DNA from: Flavobacterium sp. J27
Lineage (GTDB): Bacteria > Bacteroidota > Bacteroidia > Flavobacteriales > Flavobacteriaceae
NCBI RefSeq assembly: GCF_004303025.1
Contig: NZ_PJQW01000010.1
Location: 125,432 to 189,431, forward strand
Reading direction: 5' to 3'
Length of the DNA stretch: 64,000 bases
Made by a program: the position numbers and the translations under genes. The notes beneath the pieces were generated by a model. It was not told the DNA's origin. It searched no databases and was given only the letters and a program-made list of their open reading frames with translations. Of the stretch, positions 46,437 to 55,401 are shown piece by piece. The stretch's first letter is position 1. Every line of letters starts with the position of its first letter.

Positions 46437-46955
46437 ATGAAAGAAACTGAAAAAATCAATTACCAAATATTAGAACCTCTTCTTAACCAAATTTTATTTG
46501 GAAAATCAGATAAACCAGTATTTGATAATGGTAAAACAGATATATGCAAAGATTTTTTGCAAACGAGAAGTAATTATGAAAAGGACAGTTGGATAATAGA
46601 AAAATATATTGGAAAGCAAACCGAAATTATTTTGAATAATTTTTCAAAAGAAGATAGATTTTCCACTTTTAAAATCATAATAGCTGATCCTCTCTATATT
46701 GATATAATAATCTTTCAAGCAAAAGTTAATAATAATGGTATTAGTATTAGTAATATTGAAAATATTAGAGAAGAGATTATTAAACAATTATTTATTTATA
46801 TTCAAAATGACAACGTCAATTTTTACATTAAAAGATTTTTTGCTCTCTATTTTGAAGAACTATTTTATTTTGAATATGTTTATGATAATCAAATTACCGA
46901 AGATGAATATTTAGAAATTTATTCGAGAAATACCAATCCAAAAACTTTAGTTTAA
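46437..46955 (+). CDS. Protein of unknown function, mobile-element associated
   Basis: A 172-residue acidic protein starting MKETEKINYQILEPLLNQILF. The frame opens at 46413, but that ATG lies only 2 bases after the -7 element, so the ATG at 46437 is chosen. Mostly helical, with a strand-like hydrophobic part (FKIIIADPLYIDIIIFQAKV) in the middle. No signal peptide or known motif. It is followed 14 bases later by another unknown gene and looks co-transcribed with it. The pair sits between the XRE regulator and the mobilization genes. Confidence 0.65.
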   Translation: MKETEKINYQILEPLLNQILFGKSDKPVFDNGKTDICKDFLQTRSNYEKDSWIIEKYIGKQTEIILNNFSKEDRFSTFKIIIADPLYIDIIIFQAKVNNNGISISNIENIREEIIKQLFIYIQNDNVNFYIKRFFALYFEELFYFEYVYDNQITEDEYLEIYSRNTNPKTLV

Positions 46956-46969
46956 TTAAAATAGATTTT

Positions 46970-47515
46970 ATGATTTCTGTCAATGAAAAATTAATTGTTA
47001 CCAAGCAAGTAAATGAAATAATGTGTCGGTATGCCAAGCAAATCTTACTAAAAGATTTTTTCTACCACTTTTCATTTACTCACTTTTCAAAAAGATTTAA
47101 TAAATTAAATACAGAAAATGTTAATCCACTTTTAGAAACTTTAAATTACCATCAAGGAGATTTTAATTTGGATACGCTACCCGAAGTAATAAATTATTTA
47201 AATTATTTTTTAAATAGTTTAGATGAGCAGGATATGATGGCATTATATTTTTTATCATTGAATGAAAATTATTTTAAGTATAATGATGATTTTATTAAGC
47301 AAGAGTTTCAAGAGGATGAAGATTTATTTGAAATAAAATTAGGTAGAGAATTTGCATACAAACTTTATGAACCTGAAAAAAGCGGTTTAAGAGATGATGT
47401 AGAAAAAATGTTGTTGAAGAAAATTTCGAGATTGGCAAATGAATTAGATTTAAGTATAATTACTGATGAATCAATTGAAGAAATTTTAGATGTAATTGAA
47501 ACAATATCAAGCTAA
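46970..47515 (+). CDS. Protein of unknown function, mobile-element associated
   Basis: A 181-residue soluble, acidic, mainly helical protein (MISVNEKLIVTKQVNEIMCRYAKQ ..., ending ITDESIEEILDVIETISS). No recognised domain, signal peptide or membrane span. It forms a two-gene unit with the gene before it, closed by a terminator about 35 bases downstream. Its place next to the candidate oriT hints at a role in element maintenance or transfer, but this rests on position alone. Confidence 0.65.
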   Translation: MISVNEKLIVTKQVNEIMCRYAKQILLKDFFYHFSFTHFSKRFNKLNTENVNPLLETLNYHQGDFNLDTLPEVINYLNYFLNSLDEQDMMALYFLSLNENYFKYNDDFIKQEFQEDEDLFEIKLGREFAYKLYEPEKSGLRDDVEKMLLKKISRLANELDLSIITDESIEEILDVIETISS

Positions 47516-47548
47516 TTTAAAAGTAAAAACAATATTAAATAAATCAAA

Positions 47549-47575
47549 AGGACTTCTATGATGAAGTCTTTTTTT
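47549..47575 (+). terminator. Intrinsic terminator
   Basis: GACTTC and GAAGTC pair around a TATGAT loop; AAAG before and a run of seven T after the stem extend it. Confidence 0.75.
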
Positions 47576-47619
47576 GTTCCATTTTAAAAATAGAATTGAT
47601 AATTTGTTCAGAAATAATA

Positions 47620-47710
47620 ATTTTTAGGTTGTCATGAAGCAAGCCATGTTTTTGATAGCAAAAACTGCTCCCTTCGGTCTCATGGCTTGGCAGGGTTACA
47701 CCCCACACCC
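47620..47710. other. Candidate oriT or structured RNA region
   Basis: In the 483-base gap between 47516 and 47998, a locally GC-richer block stands out. It carries a perfect 9-bp inverted repeat CAAGCCATG (47640-47648) and CATGGCTTG (47681-47689), an inner CCCTTCGG, and a C-rich end (TTACACCCCACACCCCG). It lies upstream of the MobC and relaxase genes, where transfer origins of mobilizable elements are often found. It could instead be a small RNA. The rest of the gap is AT-rich with no gene seen. Confidence 0.45.
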
Positions 47711-47998
47711 CGTTAAATTAAAATTGATTTTTTTATTTAAGGTTATAAGATAAATCTAAATTTTGTTATTTTAATATTTAATTTAAATTCAACAGTTTTT
47801 AACTCTTCAAGATAAATAAGATGTTATGTTTATTACTCGTAAACGAAGATTAAATTCTAATTAGACAATTTCTTTTTTTAAAATATTTATTTATTTTTGA
47901 TTTACTTAAAATAGAAGATTATCAAAGCAATACAGTTTAAAAATTATACACATTATACTTATAGTTATATTTTAAACAAGTATAAAGACAATGAAAAT

Positions 47999-48691
47999 TT
48001 GATTCAATTTACTCCAGATGAATTAAAGTCTATTATTTCATTACTATTTGCCATTCAATATCATGAACATGATGATAAAGAAAAAAATAAAGAAGTCAAA
48101 AAATATATTCTTTATGAAAAGCATACTATTGTAAATACGACTCGGCAATTTGGTAGATTAGTTTTAGAAAATCTTGAAGATTTTAAATTAAGCTATTTAG
48201 AGTCGATACTAGGAAAGGAATATTATTTAAAAGAGATTTTAACTAACAATGATATCTTAGAATTTACAGATATAGTTTTATTAGATTACATGCCTTTAAG
48301 AAGTTTTGAATATGGGAAACTATTTTTACAAAAATTCACAAAGGAAGTTGTTAACGAAAATGAATCTAATCTTAATCTGCAAAAGATTCAAAATATTTTA
48401 AAAAAAGAACAGCAACCATTTAAGAAAATAGGTGAGCAATTAACTAAAGCAAATGAGTATAGTTTTTCTCTTCAAGAAAATATGTTGCTTGCTTTTACAC
48501 TTAAACAAAAATTAATTGATACACGATGTAGTTCTTTGGAATATGGTTTAATCAGTAAAATTGCTAAGCAGAAAATCGTAGATTTAGTCAAAAATTTAGC
48601 AATTTATAAGAAAGTATTAAGTAAAACCTATTCATTAAATTGGAATTTAGCTAACGGTAAAAATAAAGGTAGAGGAGGGCCAAAATTATAA
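47999..48691 (+). CDS. Protein of unknown function upstream of the mobilization genes
   Basis: A 230-residue helical protein, MIQFTPDELKSIISLLFAIQYHEHDD... to LNWNLANGKNKGRGGPKL, with a Lys/Gly-rich tail. The first start codon is a TTG at 47999, and no in-frame ATG exists. The frame stays open back to about 47915 and reads plausibly as protein there (KNYTHYTYSYILNKYKDNEN), so either a rare start or a damaged 5' end must be considered. It overlaps the next gene by one base (TAATG), so they are co-translated. No family is recognised with confidence; the location just before MobC suggests a transfer or excision role. Confidence 0.6.
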   Translation: MIQFTPDELKSIISLLFAIQYHEHDDKEKNKEVKKYILYEKHTIVNTTRQFGRLVLENLEDFKLSYLESILGKEYYLKEILTNNDILEFTDIVLLDYMPLRSFEYGKLFLQKFTKEVVNENESNLNLQKIQNILKKEQQPFKKIGEQLTKANEYSFSLQENMLLAFTLKQKLIDTRCSSLEYGLISKIAKQKIVDLVKNLAIYKKVLSKTYSLNWNLANGKNKGRGGPKL

Positions 48692-49176
48692 TGACTTTAA
48701 ATGAAGTAATTGAGATTCTTGAAAAATATGATAAAGTGAATTATAGTGTTATAAGGGAGGACTTAACATTTAACTATAATCAATTGCAATCTTTTTTTAA
48801 GGATTTAAAAGAAGTTGCAAATAAACTGAATGGGGTTACCATAAAATCCAATTTATCAAGAAGAAGAGCTTTAATAGTAATTCTTCAAGAAGAATATTTT
48901 GAATTGAACACTTATGAAGCAAAAAATATAGATTTTAATGTTATTGAAGAAATATCAAAACAACGGTTTAATCAAAAGAATAGAGATAGAACAAAGTTTA
49001 ATTCGCCTCAAGAAACGCATCCTAAAAATGCTTTTAAATACTATGGTGATGATATGAATAGCTTTCGTCATTATATGGAAGCGATTGAACTGTTAGCTTG
49101 TATGTCAGATTTTTATATTGATGGAAAAGAGGCTAGGGAAGACATAGTGCAACTTTACGAAAGATTACAGGTTTAG
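48691..49176 (+). CDS. Protein of unknown function upstream of mobC
   Basis: A 161-residue soluble protein starting MTLNEVIEILEKYDKVNYSVIRED, mostly helical, with a basic middle (LSRRRALIVILQEEYF, KQRFNQKNRDRTKF). No recognised domain. Its start codon overlaps the stop of the preceding gene. A terminator-like hairpin lies after it at 49226-49272, so MobC is probably transcribed separately. A role with the neighbouring mobilization genes is likely from position only. Confidence 0.65.
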   Translation: MTLNEVIEILEKYDKVNYSVIREDLTFNYNQLQSFFKDLKEVANKLNGVTIKSNLSRRRALIVILQEEYFELNTYEAKNIDFNVIEEISKQRFNQKNRDRTKFNSPQETHPKNAFKYYGDDMNSFRHYMEAIELLACMSDFYIDGKEAREDIVQLYERLQV

Positions 49177-49225
49177 AAAATTCTACCGTACACTCTACTT
49201 GTACGATAGCCTTAGATTTTAAAAT

Positions 49226-49274
49226 TAAACCCATTTAAATTTGTTCAATGAAATGAATTTAAGTGGGTTTTTTA
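49226..49274 (+). terminator. Intrinsic terminator
   Basis: AAACCCATTTAAATT pairs with AATTTAAGTGGGTTT (one G-T or bulge position), followed by TTT. Just upstream, CGTAC and GTACG at about 49186-49204 form a short inverted repeat of unknown meaning. Confidence 0.7.
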
Positions 49275-49317
49275 GTTCATGTTATCGCTATCAAAAACCT
49301 AGTAAAATGTAATTATT

Positions 49318-49656
49318 ATGGCAAGACCAAAGAGTGATGTGAAAGCATTAAAAGTTTTTCAAGTCAATATAAGATTAACTCTCGACGAACAAATATTTAT
49401 TGAAAGTCAGGCTAATACTTATGGTATTTCTGTGGTGCAATATGTAAGGAGAAGGTCTTTAAATAAGCAATTACCAAAGCAAGCTATTTCACCGCTTAAT
49501 AGAGAATTTTTAGTTGAATTAAGTCGCATTGGGAATAACATTAATCAATTAACAAAAAAGTCAAATCAAAATGCTATTGATAGAAATGATATGGACAAAG
49601 AGTTAAATCTATTAAAAGAAATGCTATACCAAATAAAAAGTAAAATTTTAGAATAG
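49318..49656 (+). CDS. mobC: MobC-like relaxosome accessory protein
   Basis: A 112-residue protein with a ribbon-helix-helix start (KVFQVNIRLTLDEQIFIESQANTYGISVVQYVRRRSL) and the MobC signature RIGNNINQLTKKSNQN near residues 82-97, ending in a helix. MobC proteins bind oriT and help the relaxase open and nick DNA. Its stop codon is immediately followed by the ATG of the relaxase gene, the usual order for MOBP-type mobilization operons. Confidence 0.92.
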   Translation: MARPKSDVKALKVFQVNIRLTLDEQIFIESQANTYGISVVQYVRRRSLNKQLPKQAISPLNREFLVELSRIGNNINQLTKKSNQNAIDRNDMDKELNLLKEMLYQIKSKILE

Positions 49657-50589
49657 ATGATTGGTAAACAAATAAAAGGAAAAGATTTTTATGGTGTTTT
49701 ATCTTATAATCAAAAGAAAATAGATAAAGGACAAGGGTGTGTTTTAGATACCAACTTAGCTGCCAACTCAGTTCTAATGCAAACTAAAGAATTAAATGTA
49801 ATTAGACAATTGCGCCCAAATTTATCTAAAGCTGTTTATCATACTTCTCTAAGTTTGCCCTATTCCGATACACTTTCGGACCAAGAGTTTACCTATTTAG
49901 CCAAGGATTACTTTGAAGGTATGGGCTTTGATGATAATCAATACATTATTTACAAACATACCGATCAAGATCATGCGCACATTCATATTGTAGCTAATAG
50001 AGTAGCTTTCTCAGGTAATGTGGTGAGTGATAGTCAAGATTATAAAAGAAGTGAAGCATTAATAAGAAAGTTAGAATTAAAATACAATTTAACGGTATTG
50101 GAAGAAAGAGAAGAATCTAATGTGCTATCTAAAGGCGAAATTGAAAAATGTTTACGAACCGGTGAAGAACCTGAAAGATTAGAGCTACAAAGAATTATTA
50201 ATGAAATTATAAAATATAATGTTTCACTTTGTGAATTTGAAAAGCAACTTAAGGGCAAACAAATAAATGTGAAATTCAATTCAAGCAAGCAAGGTGTAAT
50301 ATCTGGTATTTCTTTTGAGTACAACGGAAAGACTTACAAAGGAAGTCAAGTAAATAGAAAACTATCCTGGAATACTTTAAAAACAAAATTTGATGAACAA
50401 GACAGAGACCATTCAATTATTTTCCAAAGTACTGGAAGAATTACAGAAAATCAACAAAAGACAAGACAAACTCTCAGAACAACTGAGCGAGTCAACCAAA
50501 ACAATAATCAAAAACCAAAAAGTAATTTGGGAGAAAATCAACAAAAAAGAGTAAACAAAAAACCATTCATAAAATTTAGAAGAAAATAA
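49657..50589 (+). CDS. mobA: MobA-type relaxase
   Basis: A 310-residue relaxase. The metal-binding triad region reads HTDQDHAHIHIVANR (residues 101-115; His106, His108 and His110). The N-terminal region KGKDFYGVLSYNQKK may hold the catalytic Tyr, followed by YHTSLSLPYSDTLSD, as in MOBP/Bacteroidota MobA proteins. The C-terminal ~60 residues are basic and Gln/Asn-rich (RTTERVNQNNNQKPKSN). It nicks oriT to start mobilization. At 310 residues it is short, with no primase or helicase extension. No coupling protein or type IV secretion genes are in the window, so transfer would need a helper element. Confidence 0.93.
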   Translation: MIGKQIKGKDFYGVLSYNQKKIDKGQGCVLDTNLAANSVLMQTKELNVIRQLRPNLSKAVYHTSLSLPYSDTLSDQEFTYLAKDYFEGMGFDDNQYIIYKHTDQDHAHIHIVANRVAFSGNVVSDSQDYKRSEALIRKLELKYNLTVLEEREESNVLSKGEIEKCLRTGEEPERLELQRIINEIIKYNVSLCEFEKQLKGKQINVKFNSSKQGVISGISFEYNGKTYKGSQVNRKLSWNTLKTKFDEQDRDHSIIFQSTGRITENQQKTRQTLRTTERVNQNNNQKPKSNLGENQQKRVNKKPFIKFRRK

Positions 50590-50595
50590 ATTACA

Positions 50596-50778
50596 ATGAA
50601 AGCCGAAACAGCATATAACGTTATACAAGCTCTTCCTCAACAGGAAGTCGAAAGGCTGTATAAAATGTTAGGTGTTGTTACGGCTACTTTTACTACTACA
50701 AAAAAACCGAAAAAGAAACCGCTACTCTCAGATGCGGAAGCAACTGAATATCTTTTGAGGAAGTTGGGAAGGATTTAA
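50596..50778 (+). CDS. Small basic protein downstream of the relaxase
   Basis: A 60-residue protein, MKAETAYNVIQALPQQEVERLYKML... ending EYLLRKLGRI, with a Lys/Pro-rich middle (KKPKKKPLLSD). It follows the relaxase by 6 bases and is surely co-transcribed. Short proteins of this type commonly trail relaxase genes in Bacteroidota mobile elements; their function is unknown. Confidence 0.7.
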   Translation: MKAETAYNVIQALPQQEVERLYKMLGVVTATFTTTKKPKKKPLLSDAEATEYLLRKLGRI

Positions 50779-50821
50779 TAAAATTATAAATAATACTTAC
50801 AAAATGATATTTATCCCTATT

Positions 50822-52111
50822 TTATGACTTAATTTTTAACAAATTTAAGTTGATTATATTGCCATTATCATAATATTTATTTTCTGTAATAATTGAATTA
50901 AAATATTGTTGTGAAGCTCTTAAAATATTCTGATTATTGATGTTTGTAATTAAAAATGGAACTATTTCTAATCCTAGAAATTCCTCATTTTTTTCAATAC
51001 GTTCTACATCTTTAATTAATTTACTAAAATGTTCTTTAATCTTACTTATAAGTTTTTTTTCGGTTGTATTGTTCTGTTTGTACATTTTAGTTTCAACTAT
51101 AAAAATTCTATTACCATCTCTAAAAATGCAATCAACCTCAATATCATTTAAGAATTTTTTATTTATTTCATATTTAATTCCATTTAAATATAATTTATTT
51201 TGAAGTGCATCAAGAATTAAGCCATCATGTTTTTTTACAATTTTGTATATATCTTCGTGTAATTTATAAGGTACAAAATAGGTAAGTTCATTTGAACAAA
51301 CAGGACATTTTAAATCTTTCAGTTTTTTTGGATTTAATCTTAATTGGAATACACCTCTATATGTTAATGGATCACAATGTGAACATTCAATAAAAGCATC
51401 GTCTTTTGAAGGTGCAATAATTTTTGAATCATAGAGTTCTCCAAAAAGCTTAATTCTAGATTGGAAATTATCTTCAGAATTTAATGTGTTAATTAAAATT
51501 TGATTTGTATTATAAAGATTTTTATAAGAATGATTTACATAGAGTTCTTTAACAAATTTAACTCCTTCAAAAAATGTATTTATAGTATTTTCATTTATTA
51601 ATTCATTGTTTTTACTAGGAATTAAAGAATTTCCAATACTAGTCTCAATTTCTTTAAAAGAATTTAAATTTTTTCCGATAAAGCCATATTTTTGAAGGAA
51701 TTCTATTGTTTTAACTTCTCTATTTTCTTCATCAGCTGCTACTTTTAAAATAAATGATAAGAATTTTAAAGGTTTTTTTTCAATATCAAGCATTAATCTT
51801 TCTATTGACTTTTTAAATTTTGAGTCAAAGAATTGTTCTATAAGAGGTTTAAAATATTCAATTTTCTCGTTTAGTAAACTATCAATTTCTACATTGTAAA
51901 TTTCACTTCTAGTTTTGATTGTATCAAAAAATTCATTTTGATTATCTTGTGCATTAGAAACTATAATTCTATTGGTTGAAAATGTGAATGGAGATTTATC
52001 TTCACCAAAAGTTTTTGTTTCTAATAGTTCTTCTTTTGAAAGTAAGAACAAGTTTTGACATGATGGATTATTCCAAAACAAATGATAGAATTTATTTTTT
52101 ATAATTGACAT
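50822..52111 (-). CDS. Zinc-ribbon protein with PD-(D/E)xK-like nuclease domain
   Basis: A 429-residue protein with a helical N-terminal half and then a four-cysteine zinc ribbon (Cys243, Cys246, Cys269, Cys272; CSHC and CPVC). The C-terminal nuclease-like core reads IEVDCIFRDGNRIFIVETKMYK, giving Asp327, Glu340 and Lys342 of a D-(E/D)xK site. It is the last gene of the minus-strand restriction convoy, 13 bases after HsdM. It may be the DNA-cleaving or DNA-sensing accessory of that system. I know no named family for the whole architecture. Confidence 0.75.
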   Translation of the reverse strand: MSIIKNKFYHLFWNNPSCQNLFLLSKEELLETKTFGEDKSPFTFSTNRIIVSNAQDNQNEFFDTIKTRSEIYNVEIDSLLNEKIEYFKPLIEQFFDSKFKKSIERLMLDIEKKPLKFLSFILKVAADEENREVKTIEFLQKYGFIGKNLNSFKEIETSIGNSLIPSKNNELINENTINTFFEGVKFVKELYVNHSYKNLYNTNQILINTLNSEDNFQSRIKLFGELYDSKIIAPSKDDAFIECSHCDPLTYRGVFQLRLNPKKLKDLKCPVCSNELTYFVPYKLHEDIYKIVKKHDGLILDALQNKLYLNGIKYEINKKFLNDIEVDCIFRDGNRIFIVETKMYKQNNTTEKKLISKIKEHFSKLIKDVERIEKNEEFLGLEIVPFLITNINNQNILRASQQYFNSIITENKYYDNGNIINLNLLKIKS

Positions 52112-52124
52112 TTTGAATTACTAT

Positions 52125-53585
52125 TTAAATCAAAGAATCTTTAATGGTTTTAAAATTTGCTAAAGTGCTTTCAATATTTTCAATAATATCTTCTAATAAC
52201 ATTTCTGGTTCTGGTAAATTTTCTATATCTATCAAACTATCATCTTTCAGCCAAAAAATATCTAAATTAGTTTTATCTCTCTCAATAATTTCATCATAAG
52301 AATATCTTCTCCAACGCCCTTTTGTATTTTCAGTTGACCATGTCTCGGAACGTTTATTTTCTGAACCAATATTATAACAATCAATAAATTCTTTCAAATG
52401 TTTAAACGCAATTTGATTGTTTTTTGGAGTATGATGAATATTGGTTCTATAATCATAAAACCAAACTTCAGATGTTCCATTCTTTTTTACATTTTTCTTT
52501 TTTTCAAAAAATAAAACATTTGATTTGACGCCTTGAGCATAAAAAATTCCTGTTGGTAATCTTAATATTGTATGTAAATTAACCTCATCAAGCATTTTTT
52601 TTCGAATAATTTCACCTGCTCCTCCTTCAAAAAGAACACTATCAGGCAATACTACTGCAGCTCTACCGTTTTCTTCTAACATTGATACAATATGCTGAAG
52701 AAAAGCTAATTGTTTATTACCGGTTGTAACCCAAAAATCTTCACGTAAAAAATATCCATCTTTTTGTGCTTGGTTCTTGTCTATTGTTGGTATATCGCTA
52801 CTACTTCTACCAAAAGGTGGATTTGCAAGAACAATTTTTACTCTTGGAATTTCTTTACCAACTTTTCGCGGATTTAAGCTGTCAGAAACTTGTATATCGG
52901 GTGTTTTTTTTAAGTCTCCAATTCCATGTAAATATAGATTCATTAAACATAACCTCGCCGTTGCCTTTTCAATTTCCCAACCATGAAATGTTTCAAATTT
53001 TAGAAAATTTTCTTTATCCACTGTTAACTTATTATTTTCACGTATATAGTTTAGTGCACCTAAGAAGAAACCTCCTGTACCGCATGATGGATCAGCAATT
53101 GTTTCCATAGGTAAAGGCTTTATACATTCGACCATTGCCTGTATAACTGGTCTTGGTGTAAAATACTGACCAGCACCGCTATTTTCTGCATTTTTTTGAA
53201 GTAACGATTCATAGATTTCCCCTTTAATATCTGCATTTGTAGAAGACCAATTTTCTTCGTCAATTAAGAGTAATAATTTTTTAAGCTTGACGGAATCATG
53301 AATTTTATTTTGAGCACCAGCAAATATTTTTTCAAGCATACCACCAGATTCAGCCAATGTTTTTAATATTTCTTCATACTGTTCAAGCAATTCACCCCTT
53401 GAATTTTCTACTAATTTTTTCCAGTCACATATTGCAGGTAGATTATACTTTGTTGTATTCTCATCAGCCATTTTAAGAAAAAGCAAATAGGTTAATTGCT
53501 CAAGATAATCATTGTATCCTAAACCATCATCTCGTAATGTATCACAAAATGACCAAATTTTAGTTATTAAATTATTTGTTGACAT
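52125..53585 (-). CDS. hsdM: Type I restriction-modification DNA methyltransferase subunit (HsdM)
   Basis: A 486-residue N6-adenine methylase. An N-terminal helical HsdM_N domain (from LITKIWSFCDTLRDDGLGYNDYLEQLTYLLFLKMADE) is followed by the catalytic domain with SAM-binding motif ADPSCGTGGF at 164-173 and catalytic NPPFG at 255-259. The QYFTPRPVIQAMV segment at 140-152 is typical of HsdM. With an HsdS specificity subunit it methylates an asymmetric bipartite site. HsdS is in the same convoy but four genes upstream, and no HsdR motor-nuclease is present, an unusual order and content. It starts 4 bases after the nuclease-like gene. Confidence 0.95.
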   Translation of the reverse strand: MSTNNLITKIWSFCDTLRDDGLGYNDYLEQLTYLLFLKMADENTTKYNLPAICDWKKLVENSRGELLEQYEEILKTLAESGGMLEKIFAGAQNKIHDSVKLKKLLLLIDEENWSSTNADIKGEIYESLLQKNAENSGAGQYFTPRPVIQAMVECIKPLPMETIADPSCGTGGFFLGALNYIRENNKLTVDKENFLKFETFHGWEIEKATARLCLMNLYLHGIGDLKKTPDIQVSDSLNPRKVGKEIPRVKIVLANPPFGRSSSDIPTIDKNQAQKDGYFLREDFWVTTGNKQLAFLQHIVSMLEENGRAAVVLPDSVLFEGGAGEIIRKKMLDEVNLHTILRLPTGIFYAQGVKSNVLFFEKKKNVKKNGTSEVWFYDYRTNIHHTPKNNQIAFKHLKEFIDCYNIGSENKRSETWSTENTKGRWRRYSYDEIIERDKTNLDIFWLKDDSLIDIENLPEPEMLLEDIIENIESTLANFKTIKDSLI

Positions 53586-53589
53586 ATTT

Positions 53590-55401
53590 TTATATTTCTG
53601 ACATTATTTTCTCTTTATCTAAATCAAAATGAATATAAGAAAAAGGAAGGTTAATAAATTTTTTAATGTGAATTAAGTATTCTTTTAATTCTGTGGATGG
53701 TTCTACATGAGAAACTAACACAATGCTTTCCGCTTCATTTACATTAGGATATAAGCAATACTCTAGTAATTGCCCTAAACCTTCTCTAATTGAAGAACGC
53801 AAGCTATTATATGTTTTTATTTCATAAAAAACAAAACCTGTATTTGTTTTTCTGGTTATATCAATTCGCGAAGCTCCATAAGCTGTACATTCTCTTTTAA
53901 CTGCATTTTTACCATATTTGTTTTGTAAAAATTGTAGGAATTTTTTTTGTAGAAGGTTATGTTTAAATTCTAATTCAATATCTTTTCTGTTTTTCTTTCT
54001 TTTTCCTTTTGATTCAAGTTCTGCTTCCTCACTACCTGAATTATCAAATGAAAATTTAGTTTTGATGTTTTGTTTAATTTTTTCTGTTATATCATTTTTA
54101 AAATCCATTAATAAATATCTACTCGATGGAATTTCATTAGGATTTTCTACTAAAATTAAATCATTAGGTATTTCATTTATTTGTGATGCTTTAAATTTAA
54201 TATTAAATAACTGCTGCGCTCCTTCGTCAATCCATGTGTCTAACTGTTTTGAATCTAAACTAAGATTATATAAATCTGATTTCATTTCATCATACCAACC
54301 TTCATTTTTGTAATGAACTAATACTTTTTCAGATTCTTCAGTATTAATAACTTCTACATCTTTTAGTGTTGTTACCCAATAGTTTTGATTTGAATCAGAA
54401 TCTCTAGTATATAATAAAAGGTCAAAAAGTTTCGCTTGATATTTAGTTCTAAATTTATGGATAGGCTCCAGAAATCCATATTTATAACCATCAATTATTT
54501 TATTTCCATCAAAAAGCCATTCCTCGTGCCCAAATCCATTCTCTTTTTCAAAACTAGGGTGTTTTGATTTTCCTGAAAGACCAGATGGCTTTATCCAACC
54601 ATTATTATTCCATGTTATTCTACAGATTTTAGATTCTTTAGACAAAATTCTCTTTAAATGATTATGATTAGATAAATGTTTATTTATGTATGCTTTACTC
54701 TCCTCAATAAGCTTATCCCAATTATATTCATCTATATTATCAAATGAAATTTTTGGCCAACTCCAATTTACTATTTCCTTATATTCTTGTAATAATTTAA
54801 TTTTATAATCTGGCAGTCTCTTAGTAGTTTCAAAATAACCATCAAGTTTGTACCCAATAAATTTATTAGATCCATTAACCTCGACATTAAAAAAAATGTC
54901 TTTATCCTCACCACTGTAAATTCTTGGCCAGAAATAAGGTTTTATTTTAGCTACATGACCATTTAACCAATTACCATCCTTGCGAAGTTTAAAGTCATCA
55001 ATTAACAATTGTTCTGCCCAATATTTAGCTTTTGCAATTATTGGATATAATTTTTGTCCATAATATTTATGTTCGGAATTAGCTTTTCTATAGTCTGTAT
55101 TAACGATTGAGTTGTAAAATGCTAATTCTTCTTTTGTAAAAAAGTTATACCCTCCTTCATAGTATTTAATTTCAAAACCTAAATCTTCAATATATTTTCT
55201 TGTTATATTGTTTGATTGAAAGTCAAGTTCTTCATTAGTAGCTAATTGATATGCTAATCTAATTAAATATTTGAACGGATATTCCTTATCATTCACTATG
55301 ACATAATATTGACTCCAAACAAATTTTTTAGGGATTCCTAGTTTATCAATTATTAAAGAAGCTTCTTTAATGCGTATGTCGTTGATTACCTCTATGTTCA
55401 T
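53590..55401 (-). CDS. PD-(D/E)xK-type protein with possible modified-DNA-reading N-terminal region
   Basis: A 603-residue protein. The middle contains WIKPSGLSGKSKHPSFEKENGFGHEEWLFDG, a signature met in modification-dependent (McrA/type IV-like) restriction proteins, next to an EVE/SRA-like beta region (NQNYWVTTLKDVEVINTEESEKVLVHYKNEGWYDEM). The C-terminal ~110 residues form a nuclease core: SRIDITRK (Asp514) and FYEIKTYN (Glu527, Lys529), then SSIREGLGQLLEYCLYP, as in restriction-endonuclease-like folds. It overlaps the HNH gene by one base and precedes HsdM by 4. It is a good candidate for a cleavage or sensing subunit of the composite system; the domain calls are moderate. Confidence 0.7.
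   Translation of the reverse strand: MNIEVINDIRIKEASLIIDKLGIPKKFVWSQYYVIVNDKEYPFKYLIRLAYQLATNEELDFQSNNITRKYIEDLGFEIKYYEGGYNFFTKEELAFYNSIVNTDYRKANSEHKYYGQKLYPIIAKAKYWAEQLLIDDFKLRKDGNWLNGHVAKIKPYFWPRIYSGEDKDIFFNVEVNGSNKFIGYKLDGYFETTKRLPDYKIKLLQEYKEIVNWSWPKISFDNIDEYNWDKLIEESKAYINKHLSNHNHLKRILSKESKICRITWNNNGWIKPSGLSGKSKHPSFEKENGFGHEEWLFDGNKIIDGYKYGFLEPIHKFRTKYQAKLFDLLLYTRDSDSNQNYWVTTLKDVEVINTEESEKVLVHYKNEGWYDEMKSDLYNLSLDSKQLDTWIDEGAQQLFNIKFKASQINEIPNDLILVENPNEIPSSRYLLMDFKNDITEKIKQNIKTKFSFDNSGSEEAELESKGKRKKNRKDIELEFKHNLLQKKFLQFLQNKYGKNAVKRECTAYGASRIDITRKTNTGFVFYEIKTYNSLRSSIREGLGQLLEYCLYPNVNEAESIVLVSHVEPSTELKEYLIHIKKFINLPFSYIHFDLDKEKIMSEI

Noticed and set aside
49318..50778. Self-transmissible conjugative element
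   Set aside because: Only MobC, a relaxase and a small protein are present; no coupling protein, VirB4/TraG or other mating-pair genes are seen, so mobilizable is the safer term.
52766..54313. Plus-strand frames of 69-131 codons inside the HsdM and nuclease genes
   Set aside because: They are antisense to well-supported genes with catalytic motifs, have no leader, and are rich in Phe/Ser/Cys as expected from reversed AT-rich coding DNA.
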